From NCBI GenBank assembly GCA_001768125.1, contig MENB01000042.1, positions 1,054 to 11,569 on the forward strand: a stretch of 10,516 nucleotides of DNA, in the 5' to 3' direction. Each line of letters starts with the position of its first letter. Within the stretch, counting starts at the first letter, position 1. The position numbers and the translations under genes are program-made. This DNA comes from Armatimonadetes bacterium RBG_19FT_COMBO_69_19 (GTDB lineage: Bacteria > Sysuimicrobiota > Sysuimicrobiia > Sysuimicrobiales > Kaftiobacteriaceae). Positions 1 to 6,505 of this stretch are shown here, in pieces. The notes beneath the pieces were generated by a model. That model made no database searches, had not been told where the DNA came from, and saw nothing but the letters and a program-made list of their open reading frames with translations.

Positions 1-750
1 CAGGTTGCGGGCACCAGTCGCCTCGCGGATCATGATCACGAGGCCTCGCCGGAGCTTCTCGAGCGCCTCGTCCTTCGTCGTGCACTCGTGGTCAGAGCCG
101 ATGCCCACCGCCGCGTAGGCGTTGAGGCCCGGACCCACGAGCCCCGGCGCGTGGCCGTCGATGGGGCGCGTCCCCGCCGCCCGCAGCTTGTCGAGCACGT
201 CCCGGTCGGCGGCGAGGACCCCCGGATAGTTCATCATCTCGGCGAGGCCCAGCACCCACTTGTCCGCCATGAGACTCTCCAGGTCGTACGCGGACAGCTG
301 CGCGCCCGAACTCTCGAACGGGCCGGCCGGCACGCAGGAGGATGCCATGACGAAGACGCTGAGGGGATTGTACTTGGCGGACTCCAGCATGTAGCGGATG
401 CCGGTCATCCCCAGCACGTTGGCGATCTCGTGGGGATCGGCGATCACCGCCGTGGTGCCGCGCGGGACGACGGCCCGGGCGAACTCGGGCACCGTGACCA
501 TCGAGCTCTCGATGTGCACGTGGCCGTCGATGAACCCCGGAGCGAGGTAGGCGCCGTCGAGATCGACGACGTTCACCGCGCTGTACGCGCCGCCGTCGGG
601 GGGCGTGATCGCGGCGATGCGATCGTCGAGGACGGCCACGCCGCCCGGGACGACGTCCTGGTTGTACAGATCCACGATCCGGGCGTTGGTGAGGAGGAGG
701 TCGGCGGGCTCGTCGCCGCGGGCCACCCTGATGAGGCGGGCGAGGTCCAT
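1..750 (-). CDS. ade: Adenine deaminase, N-terminal part (runs off the left edge)
   Basis: This is the first 250 residues of an adenine deaminase (AdeC/COG1001 amidohydrolase), which hydrolyses adenine to hypoxanthine and ammonia in the cytoplasm. The frame is read leftward from an ATG at 750 and stays open to base 1. Family signatures are dense. The metal-site HxH lies in GFIDGHVHIESS (His77, His79), followed by ADPHEI (104-109), GLAEMMNYPGV (168-178), DGHAPGL (198-204) and GIGSDHECT (216-224). The N-terminus (MDLARLIRVARGDEPADLLL) is where family members normally begin, which supports this start, although the Shine-Dalgarno is poor. Full-length bacterial enzymes are near 570-600 residues, so less than half is visible. 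It is divergent from the phosphoribosyltransferase, giving adenine two competing fates from neighbouring transcripts. The family assignment is secure; the missing C-terminus cannot be judged. Confidence 0.95.
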   Translation of the reverse strand, partial: MDLARLIRVARGDEPADLLLTNARIVDLYNQDVVPGGVAVLDDRIAAITPPDGGAYSAVNVVDLDGAYLAPGFIDGHVHIESSMVTVPEFARAVVPRGTTAVIADPHEIANVLGMTGIRYMLESAKYNPLSVFVMASSCVPAGPFESSGAQLSAYDLESLMADKWVLGLAEMMNYPGVLAADRDVLDKLRAAGTRPIDGHAPGLVGPGLNAYAAVGIGSDHECTTKDEALEKLRRGLVIMIREATGARNL

Positions 751-827
751 TGCCAGAGCGCTTCGACGCCACCGCAGGGATTCACTTCCGGCAGAAAGAA
801 GGGAGGAGCGCGAGCGAGGAGGCGCGC
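751..827. promoter_or_regulatory. Divergent intergenic region between adenine deaminase and the purine operon
   Basis: These 77 bases separate two divergent starts, so both transcripts should initiate here or inside the opposite gene. I see no convincing -35/-10 pair on either strand. The region contains two purine-rich stretches, at 801-808 and 817-822. It also has a small GC inverted repeat (808-812 with 823-827) whose loop holds the second stretch. A shared operator for a purine-responsive regulator is plausible by position, but no regulator gene is visible. Confidence 0.45.
817..822 (+). promoter_or_regulatory. Strong Shine-Dalgarno (AGGAGG) setting the phosphoribosyltransferase start
   Basis: A perfect AGGAGG lies five bases before the ATG at 828. 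It decides the start of the phosphoribosyltransferase against an in-frame ATG at 750, which would overlap the adenine deaminase start region and add 26 residues with no family resemblance. The motif lies in the loop of a possible 5-bp GC stem (808-812/823-827). Confidence 0.8.
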
Positions 828-1412
828 ATGGCGCACATCCTGCCCTACAACGGACAACCGACGTACGACCTGGAGATCGCGGGGACGGTTCGCACCCTGC
901 CCCTGATCCAGGTCTCGCCCGACACGTGGATCGCCTACTACTACAGCCTCGGCGACACCGAGGTCATCGACCGCGCCGCCCGCCTGCTCGCGCCGAAGAT
1001 GAGCGGATGTGAGATCTTCATCACCACCGAGACCAAGGGCATCCCGCTCGCGCACGCCATCGCCACGTACCTGGGTCTGAAGCCCTACGTGGTGTGCCGC
1101 AAGGAAGTCCGCCCCTTCATGCTGTCGCCGCTCGTCGTCCGCTACAAACCGATCACCGCCAAGACGGAGCAGGAGCTGTTCATCGACGGCCGCGACGGCA
1201 AGAAGCTGGTGGGCCGGAAGGTCGGCATCGTGGACGACATCGTCAGCACCGGAGAGACCATCCAGGCGATGGCGGAACTCGTGCGCCGGGCCGGGGGCGT
1301 GGTGTTCGGCAAAGCGGCGCTGCTGCTCGAGGGCGATGAGCGCAAGGACGTCGAACACCTCGGGATCCTCCCGATCTTCAAGTCGAACAACTCGCAGGGC
1401 GGGCGCTCGTAG
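828..1412 (+). CDS. Adenine-type phosphoribosyltransferase (type I PRTase)
   Basis: The product is a 194-residue type I phosphoribosyltransferase, most like adenine phosphoribosyltransferase, which joins adenine and PRPP to give AMP and pyrophosphate. The PRPP loop is clear at residues 134-144 (IVDDIVSTGET), preceded by the usual hydrophobic strand and a flexible-hood region (ending TAKTEQELFIDG). The segment TETKGIPLAHAIATYLG followed by a VCRKE stretch matches the APT pattern in which a glycine-rich turn precedes the strand carrying RK. No DNA-binding domain precedes the catalytic fold, so a PurR/XpR-type regulator is less likely, although some PRTases in purine clusters are regulatory. The start is fixed by the AGGAGG at 817-822. 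It is the first gene of the plus-strand operon and is separated from the FAD subunit gene by 36 bases. The fold is certain; adenine rather than xanthine or guanine as substrate is inferred. Confidence 0.85.
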   Translation: MAHILPYNGQPTYDLEIAGTVRTLPLIQVSPDTWIAYYYSLGDTEVIDRAARLLAPKMSGCEIFITTETKGIPLAHAIATYLGLKPYVVCRKEVRPFMLSPLVVRYKPITAKTEQELFIDGRDGKKLVGRKVGIVDDIVSTGETIQAMAELVRRAGGVVFGKAALLLEGDERKDVEHLGILPIFKSNNSQGGRS

Positions 1413-1419
1413 CCCCACC

Positions 1420-1447
1420 ACGACGCCCCCGCGCTGCGCAGCGTCGT
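1420..1447 (+). other. Inverted repeat (possible RNA hairpin) just before the FAD-subunit start
   Basis: ACGACGC at 1420-1426 is repeated perfectly in inverse as GCGTCGT at 1441-1447, around a 14-base loop that contains a smaller GCG/CGC pairing (1431-1433/1437-1439). The repeat ends one base before the ATG at 1449. It fills most of the 36-base gap, where no Shine-Dalgarno is visible. There is no T-tract after it, so it is not a typical intrinsic terminator. It could tune translation of the downstream gene or mark an mRNA processing site. Confidence 0.4.
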
Positions 1448-1448
1448 C

Positions 1449-2321
1449 ATGCGCATCCACCTCCCGCGGACACTCGACGAAGCACTCGAGATCAAAGCGA
1501 CCGACCCCGAGGCCGTGCCGCTGGCCGGGGGCACCGACCTCATGGTCCTCCTCAACTTCGACCGGCTGCGCCCGGCGGCGATGCTCGAGGTGAGCCGCCT
1601 GCCCGAACTGCGCGCCTGGCGCTGGGAGAACGGGACGTTCTTACTCGGCGCCGGCGTCACGTACAGCCGCATCGTGTCGTCTCTGACCGAGTTCAAGCCG
1701 CTCGTCGAAGCGTCGCGCACCGTCGGCTCCCCGCAGATCCGCAACCGGGCCACGATCGGGGGGAATCTGGGAACCGCATCCCCGGCGGGTGATGCGCTGC
1801 CCGTCCTGGCCGCCTATGACGCCGAGGTCGTGCTGATCAAGGCGGGCGGGAAGACGCGCACGCTGCCCTGGCACCAGTTCCTCGTCGGCCCCAAGAGAAA
1901 CGCGCTCGCCCCCGACGAGCTCATCCTCGGGGTACGGTGGACGGTAACCAGAGGCCCGGGGTCGTTCTCGAAGATCGGCACGCGCAACGCTATGGTCATC
2001 GCGGTCGCGGGGCTGTGTCTCGTCATGGATGAGGGGCAGCGGCAGCTCCGCGTCGCCTTGGGATCGGTCGGACCGACGATCCTCCGGGCCCCGGACGCGG
2101 AAGCGTTCGCATCGAAGGCGCTGACCGGCGCAGGCGCGTGGGAGGATCCCCGGGCGGCGCTGCCGCCCCGCGTGCTCGAGGAGTTCGGGGAGCGTGTGGC
2201 AGCGGCGGCCAGGCCGATCGACGACGTGCGGGGGACGGCCGCCTACCGCCGGCACGCCTGCAGGGTGCTGGGGCGGCGCGCGCTGGCCTGGGCGCTCGAG
2301 GACCGCAAGCTGCGCGGATAG
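1449..2321 (+). CDS. Xanthine-dehydrogenase-type molybdenum hydroxylase, FAD-binding subunit (CoxM/XdhB family)
   Basis: This 290-residue protein is the medium subunit of a three-component molybdenum hydroxylase. It holds FAD and passes electrons from the iron-sulfur subunit to the final acceptor. The two FAD motifs of the family are present: LAGGTDL (25-31) and TIGGNLGTASPAGD (102-115). A C-terminal CO-dehydrogenase-flavoprotein-like domain follows, with VALGSVGPTILRAPDAE near 200 and an RRHACRVLG-type end. Length is normal. The ATG at 1449 gives the usual N-terminus (MRIHLPRTLDEALEI), but no Shine-Dalgarno precedes it. The only other starts in frame after the upstream TAG (1410-1412) would be non-ATG codons such as CTG at 1434. 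It is followed after 11 bases by the 2Fe-2S subunit, and the Mo subunit comes one gene later. Its neighbours argue for a purine substrate rather than CO or nicotinate. Confidence 0.93.
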   Translation: MRIHLPRTLDEALEIKATDPEAVPLAGGTDLMVLLNFDRLRPAAMLEVSRLPELRAWRWENGTFLLGAGVTYSRIVSSLTEFKPLVEASRTVGSPQIRNRATIGGNLGTASPAGDALPVLAAYDAEVVLIKAGGKTRTLPWHQFLVGPKRNALAPDELILGVRWTVTRGPGSFSKIGTRNAMVIAVAGLCLVMDEGQRQLRVALGSVGPTILRAPDAEAFASKALTGAGAWEDPRAALPPRVLEEFGERVAAAARPIDDVRGTAAYRRHACRVLGRRALAWALEDRKLRG

Positions 2322-2332
2322 CGGCGAACAGG

Positions 2333-2800
2333 ATGATCATCCGGCTGAAGGTCAACGGAGAGTGGCGGCAGGCCGACGTCTGGCCGGGCGCGAGCCTGCT
2401 GCACGTCCTGCGCGAGCACCTGGGCCTCGTCGGGTCCAAGAACGCCTGTGAGCAGGGCGAGTGCGGATCGTGCTCCGTGTGGCTGGATGGCGATCTCGTG
2501 TGCTCCTGTCTCGTCCTGGCGGCGCAGGCGCACGAGCGTGAGGTGCAGACGGTCGAGTCGCTGGCGGAGGGGCCGCGCCTGCATCCGGTGCAGGAGGCGT
2601 TCCTCGAGGCCGGCGCGGTGCAGTGCGGGTTCTGCACGCCGGGACTGATCGTGGCCGTGGCCGACCTGCTCCAGCACGATCCGGCTCCGAGCGAGCTCAC
2701 CATCCGCGAGGCGCTGGCCGGCAACCTCTGCCGGTGCACCGGGTACGCGAAGATCATCGACGCCGTGAAGCTCGCCGCGCAGAAGATGGGGAACGCGTGA
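2333..2800 (+). CDS. Xanthine-dehydrogenase-type molybdenum hydroxylase, 2Fe-2S subunit (CoxS/XdhC family)
   Basis: This 155-residue small subunit carries two [2Fe-2S] clusters that link the molybdenum centre to FAD. The plant-ferredoxin-type cluster is bound by Cys39, Cys44, Cys47 and Cys59 (CEQGECGSC, then VCSCL). The second, all-helical cluster is bound by Cys98 and Cys101 (QCGFCTPG) and by Cys133 and Cys135 (GNLCRCTGY). All eight ligands are present; Cys57 is an extra cysteine beside the fourth ligand. The frame is open back to 2138, but homology begins at MIIRLKVNG, so the ATG at 2333 is the start. Its last base is shared with the ATG of the deaminase (TGATG), so the two are probably translationally coupled. 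The family call is secure. Confidence 0.95.
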   Translation: MIIRLKVNGEWRQADVWPGASLLHVLREHLGLVGSKNACEQGECGSCSVWLDGDLVCSCLVLAAQAHEREVQTVESLAEGPRLHPVQEAFLEAGAVQCGFCTPGLIVAVADLLQHDPAPSELTIREALAGNLCRCTGYAKIIDAVKLAAQKMGNA

Positions 2801-4170
2801 TGAGCGCGATCCTCATCCGGGGGTGCGACGCGGTGGTCACGATGGATGACGCCGGCACGGAGCTCTCCGGCGCGTCGCTGCTGCTGCGCGACGGCGTCAT
2901 CGCGTGGGTCGGCCGGGACGATGCGCCGGGCGCGCCCGAGGTCGGCGACACCGAGGTGATCGACGGTGCCGGGATGGTCGCGATCCCGGGGCTCATCAAC
3001 GCCCATCACCATCTGTACCAGTCGCTGACGCGCGTGCGCGCGCAGGGGCAGGGGCTGTTCGGCTGGCTGCGGGAGCTGTATCCGGTGTGGGCGGGCCTCA
3101 CGGTGGACTGGATGCGGGCCGCCGCGCGCGCCGGGCTGGCCGAGCTCGCGCTGTCCGGCTGCTCCACGACCACCGACCATCACTACGTCTTCCCGAACGG
3201 CGTGACCGGCGTCCTCGACGCCGAGGTCGATGTGGCGCGAGAGCTGGGACTCCGCTTCCATCCCTGCCGGGGATCGATGGATCTCGGACGATCGGACGGC
3301 GGGCTCCCTCCCGACGCGATCGTCGAGGACACCGACGACATCCTGGGGCACACCGAAGACGCCGTGCGGCGTCTCCACGATCCGTCTCCGGGGTCGATGC
3401 TGCGGGTGGCCGTCGCCCCCTGCTCGCCGTTCTCCGCGACCCGCCGGCTCATGGAGGAGTCGCAGGCGCTGGCCCGGCGCCTCGGGGTCCGGTTGCACAC
3501 CCACATCGCGGAGACGCTCGACGAGGAACGCTTCTGCCGTGAGTCCTTCGGGCTGCGTCCGGTCGAGCTCCTCGATGCGCTGGGGTGGTTGGGGCCGGAC
3601 GTGTGGCTCGCGCACTGTGTCCACCTGAACGCGGATGACGTCGGCCGCATCGCCCGGACGAAGACCTCCGTGGCCTGGTGTCCCACCTCGAACCTCCGCC
3701 TGGGATCGGGGCTCGCCCCCGCGCGAGAGCTGCTCGACGCGGGAGCCGTGGTCGGACTGGCCGTGGATGGCTCGGCGTCGAACGACAGCGGGGACATGCT
3801 GGCCGAGGTGCGCCAGGCGATGCTGGTGGCGCGAGGCCGGAGCGGCCCCGCGGCGATGAGCGCGCGCGACGCGCTGCGTGTGGCCACGCGGGGAAGTGCG
3901 GGCTGCCTGGGGCGCGATGACATCGGCTCGCTCCAGGCCGGGAAGCGGGCCGACGTCGCGCTGTTTGACCTCGCCAATCTCGCGTATGCCGGTGCCGAGG
4001 CGGACCCGGTGGCCGCGCTCGTGTACTGCCGGCCCCAGCGCGCGAGCTATCTGTTCGTCGAAGGGCGCCCGGTCGTGCGGGATGGGGAACTGGTCACCGC
4101 AGACGAAGGCGAGATCGGCCGGGCAGCCCGACGTCTCGGCCGGACGATCGCGAGCGAGGGCAGACGATGA
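2800..4170 (+). CDS. 8-oxoguanine deaminase (amidohydrolase family)
   Basis: This 456-residue amidohydrolase matches the 8-oxoguanine deaminase group (Pseudomonas Pa0142 type), which hydrolyses 8-oxoguanine to urate and ammonia. Metal and catalytic positions are in place: His69 and His71 (NAHHHLYQ), His233/His235 and Glu238 (HTHIAET), His272 (WLAHCVHL) and Asp323 (AVDGSASND). Segments typical of this group rather than generic ATZ/TRZ hydrolases include HPCRGSMDLGRSDGG, DPSPGSMLRVAVAPCSPFS and CPTSNLRLGSG. The frame extends back to 2623, but the protein family starts at MSAILIRGCDAVVT, so ATG 2800 is chosen. It overlaps the 2Fe-2S gene by one base and the Mo-subunit gene by four (ATGA). That places it inside the hydroxylase subunit set, much as ssnA lies among molybdoenzyme genes in E. 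coli. Guanine deaminase or SsnA-like activity is the main alternative. Confidence 0.88.
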   Translation: MSAILIRGCDAVVTMDDAGTELSGASLLLRDGVIAWVGRDDAPGAPEVGDTEVIDGAGMVAIPGLINAHHHLYQSLTRVRAQGQGLFGWLRELYPVWAGLTVDWMRAAARAGLAELALSGCSTTTDHHYVFPNGVTGVLDAEVDVARELGLRFHPCRGSMDLGRSDGGLPPDAIVEDTDDILGHTEDAVRRLHDPSPGSMLRVAVAPCSPFSATRRLMEESQALARRLGVRLHTHIAETLDEERFCRESFGLRPVELLDALGWLGPDVWLAHCVHLNADDVGRIARTKTSVAWCPTSNLRLGSGLAPARELLDAGAVVGLAVDGSASNDSGDMLAEVRQAMLVARGRSGPAAMSARDALRVATRGSAGCLGRDDIGSLQAGKRADVALFDLANLAYAGAEADPVAALVYCRPQRASYLFVEGRPVVRDGELVTADEGEIGRAARRLGRTIASEGRR

Positions 4171-6500
4171 GCACGAAAGTCCGTGAACGGACGAAAGGCG
4201 GCGTGGGCGAGAGCCTCCGACGCGTCGACGGCGCACCGAAGGTGAAGGGGCAGTTCCTCTACGGCAGCGACCTCTGGGCGGAGGACATGCTGTGGGGGTT
4301 CACGGTGCGCAGCCCGCACCCGCACGCGCGCATTCGCGCCATCGACATCTCGCAGGCGCTCACCTATCCCGGCGTACACGCCGCGCTCGTCGCCGCGGAC
4401 GTCCCGGGCAAGAAGACCTACGGCCTCGAAATTGTGGACCAGCCCGTGCTGGCCTGGGAACGCGTCCGCTACCAGGGCGAGCCCGTCGCCCTCGTCGCCG
4501 CCGCGGATCTGGAGACGGCCAAGCGGGCGGCAGAGCGCATCAAGGTCGACTACGAGGTGCTCCCGGCGGTGGCCGACATGGAGCAGGCGCTCCGCCGCGG
4601 CGCCCCGCGCGTCCACGACCACGGGAACGTCCTCAAACACATCCACATCGAGCACGGCAATCCGGATGTCCGAGCGGATCTCTGGGTGGACGGGTACTAC
4701 GAGACCGGCATGCAGGACCAGGCCATCCTCGGTCCTGAGTCGGGCATGGCCGTCCCGGCCGAGGACGGCGGGGTGGATCTCTACGTCGCCACGCAATGGC
4801 TGCACGTGGATCAGGAGCAGGTTGCACCGTGTCTTGACCTGCCGAAGGAGAAGGTCCGGCTGCACCTCGCCGGGGTGGGCGGCGCCTTCGGGTCACGCGA
4901 GGACGTGAGCATGCACATCCATGCGTGCATGCTCGCCCTGCGCACGGGGCGGTCCGTGAAGATGGTGTACTCGCGTGAGGAGTCGTTCTTCGGCCACGTG
5001 CATCGCCATCCGGCCCGCATCTGGATGCGCCACGGGGCCTCCCGCGACGGCAAACTCATCTGCGTGCGCGTGCGCATGGTCATCGACGGGGGCGCATACG
5101 CCTCCTCGTCGCCCGCCGTCATCACCAACGCGTCGACCTTCGCCGCGGGCCCGTACGAGGTCCCGAACGTGCTCATCGACGGCACGGCTGTCTTCACGAA
5201 CAACCCTCCATGCGGGGCGATGCGGGGATTCGGCGCGGTGCAGGCCTGCTTCGGGTACGAGGCGCAGATGGACAAGCTCGCCGCGCGGGTGGGGATCGAC
5301 CCCGTCGAGCTCCGTCTGCGCAACGCCCTGTCCACGGGCTCCGTGCTGCCTACCGGCCAGGTTATCCGGGGCAGCGCGCCGGTTCGCGAGGTGATCCGCC
5401 GGTGCGCGGCGCTTCCGCTTCCACCGCAGCCTGTGGAGCGCGACCCGATCACCTATCCCGGCGGCGCCGGGAATGTGAGCCGCGGCGAGCGCCTCCGCCA
5501 GGGGACCGGGTTTGCGATCGGCTACAAGAACATCGCCTACAGCGCGGGATTCGACGACTCCGCCGAAGCCCGCGTGAAGCTCTTCGCTGGGGCGGGCGGC
5601 CCGGTGGCCGAGGTGCACAGTGCCGCGGCCGAGGTGGGCCAGGGCGTGCACACCGTGCTGGTCCAGATCGCCCGGGAGGAGCTGGGGATCGATCAGGTGA
5701 CCCTCCATCCTCCGGACACCATGGTAGGGTCCGCCGGGTCCAGCTCCGCCTCCCGCCAGACGATGATGTCGGGCGGGGCGGTGCAGCTGGCCTGCCGGGC
5801 CGTCCGGGACCAGCTGTTCGAGCGGGTCAGGCAATGGGCGCGGACGCGCGGGCTCACGCTCGCCGGCGAGCTGCGCATCATGGGCGCGGACGTGGTCACG
5901 GATGGGCGGCGTCTCGCGCCCGTCGTCGACTTCCTCGAGCAGCCGGTCGTCGCCACCCGCGTCTACCATCATCGCAAGACGACGCCCATGGACGAGCGGG
6001 GGCAGGGGGACGTCCACGTGACGTTCGCGTTCGCGGCGCAGCGCGCGGTGGTCGAGGTCGATGAGGAGCTGGGGCTGGTGCGCGTCGTGCAGGTGGCCTG
6101 CGTTCAGGACGTGGGCCACGCGCTCAACCCGCAGAGCGTCTACGGGCAGATCGAGGGCGGCACGGCGCAGGGGCTGGGCCTCGCGGTCATGGAGGAGATC
6201 CAGATCAAGGACGGCCGCGTGCTCAATCCATCGTTCACCGACTATCTCATCCCCACGATCCTCGATATGCCGCCGGTGGTCTCCGAACTCGTGGAAGAGC
6301 CGGAGCCGGGCGTCCCCTTCGGCGCCAAGGGCGTCGGGGAACCCTCGACGGTGGTCTCCACGGCGGCGATCGCCGCCGCGCTGCGGGCCGCCACGGGGCG
6401 TGAGCTCAACCGCGTGCCGGTGCGTCCGGACGACCTGATCGGGCTCGAGCCGCCGCGAAAGTCCTCCGGCCCACCTCCGGCCGTCAAAGGCGTCGCCTGA
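4167..6500 (+). CDS. Xanthine-dehydrogenase-type molybdenum hydroxylase, molybdopterin-binding subunit
   Basis: This 777-residue catalytic subunit binds the molybdenum-pterin cofactor and hydroxylates its substrate with water as oxygen donor. The small a/b-hammerhead domain covers about residues 15-135 (GESLRRVDGAPKVKGQFLYG onward), followed by the two Mo-binding domains. Landmarks are GGAFGSRED (238-246), MRGFGAVQ (352-359), AEVGQG (488-493), SAGSSSASRQTMMSGGA, and GAKGVGEP (719-726) with the catalytic base Glu725. By comparison from memory with bovine xanthine oxidase, Glu245 aligns with the purine-binding Glu802 and Phe355 with Phe914. The position of Arg880 appears to be Asn321. The ATG at 4167 overlaps the deaminase stop (ATGA) and has GAGGG at 4156-4160. 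With the FAD and 2Fe-2S genes it makes a complete enzyme. Purine oxidation is the best guess from context; the exact substrate is not fixed. Confidence 0.92.
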   Translation: MSTKVRERTKGGVGESLRRVDGAPKVKGQFLYGSDLWAEDMLWGFTVRSPHPHARIRAIDISQALTYPGVHAALVAADVPGKKTYGLEIVDQPVLAWERVRYQGEPVALVAAADLETAKRAAERIKVDYEVLPAVADMEQALRRGAPRVHDHGNVLKHIHIEHGNPDVRADLWVDGYYETGMQDQAILGPESGMAVPAEDGGVDLYVATQWLHVDQEQVAPCLDLPKEKVRLHLAGVGGAFGSREDVSMHIHACMLALRTGRSVKMVYSREESFFGHVHRHPARIWMRHGASRDGKLICVRVRMVIDGGAYASSSPAVITNASTFAAGPYEVPNVLIDGTAVFTNNPPCGAMRGFGAVQACFGYEAQMDKLAARVGIDPVELRLRNALSTGSVLPTGQVIRGSAPVREVIRRCAALPLPPQPVERDPITYPGGAGNVSRGERLRQGTGFAIGYKNIAYSAGFDDSAEARVKLFAGAGGPVAEVHSAAAEVGQGVHTVLVQIAREELGIDQVTLHPPDTMVGSAGSSSASRQTMMSGGAVQLACRAVRDQLFERVRQWARTRGLTLAGELRIMGADVVTDGRRLAPVVDFLEQPVVATRVYHHRKTTPMDERGQGDVHVTFAFAAQRAVVEVDEELGLVRVVQVACVQDVGHALNPQSVYGQIEGGTAQGLGLAVMEEIQIKDGRVLNPSFTDYLIPTILDMPPVVSELVEEPEPGVPFGAKGVGEPSTVVSTAAIAAALRAATGRELNRVPVRPDDLIGLEPPRKSSGPPPAVKGVA

Positions 6501-6505
6501 TCGGG

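Noticed and set aside
750..827. A longer PRTase start at ATG 750
   Set aside because: The added residues look unlike the family, and the AGGAGG five bases before ATG 828 clearly marks the later start.
88..906. A 272-codon plus-strand frame opposite adenine deaminase
   Set aside because: Shadow of the adenine deaminase coding strand; no domain, and it conflicts with the PRTase start region.
573..1460. A 295-codon minus-strand frame spanning the divergent gap and the PRTase
   Set aside because: It conflicts with two well-supported genes and is out of frame with adenine deaminase. Its residues show no family pattern.
2138..2332. Longer N-terminus for the 2Fe-2S subunit
   Set aside because: The extension overlaps the FAD gene and is low-complexity Arg/Gly/Ala; homology starts at ATG 2333.
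2623..2799. Longer N-terminus for the 8-oxoguanine deaminase
   Set aside because: The extension is an out-of-frame reading of the 2Fe-2S gene; the family N-terminus begins at ATG 2800.
2023..4236. A 737-codon open frame on the minus strand antisense to the FAD end, 2Fe-2S and deaminase genes
   Set aside because: Its product is rich in Arg, Pro, Ala and His with no recognisable domain. It lies opposite three strongly conserved genes. Long antisense frames are expected in GC-rich coding DNA.
4893..6119. A 408-codon minus-strand frame opposite the Mo subunit
   Set aside because: Low-complexity His/Arg/Gly/Ala product with no motifs, fully inside a conserved gene on the other strand.
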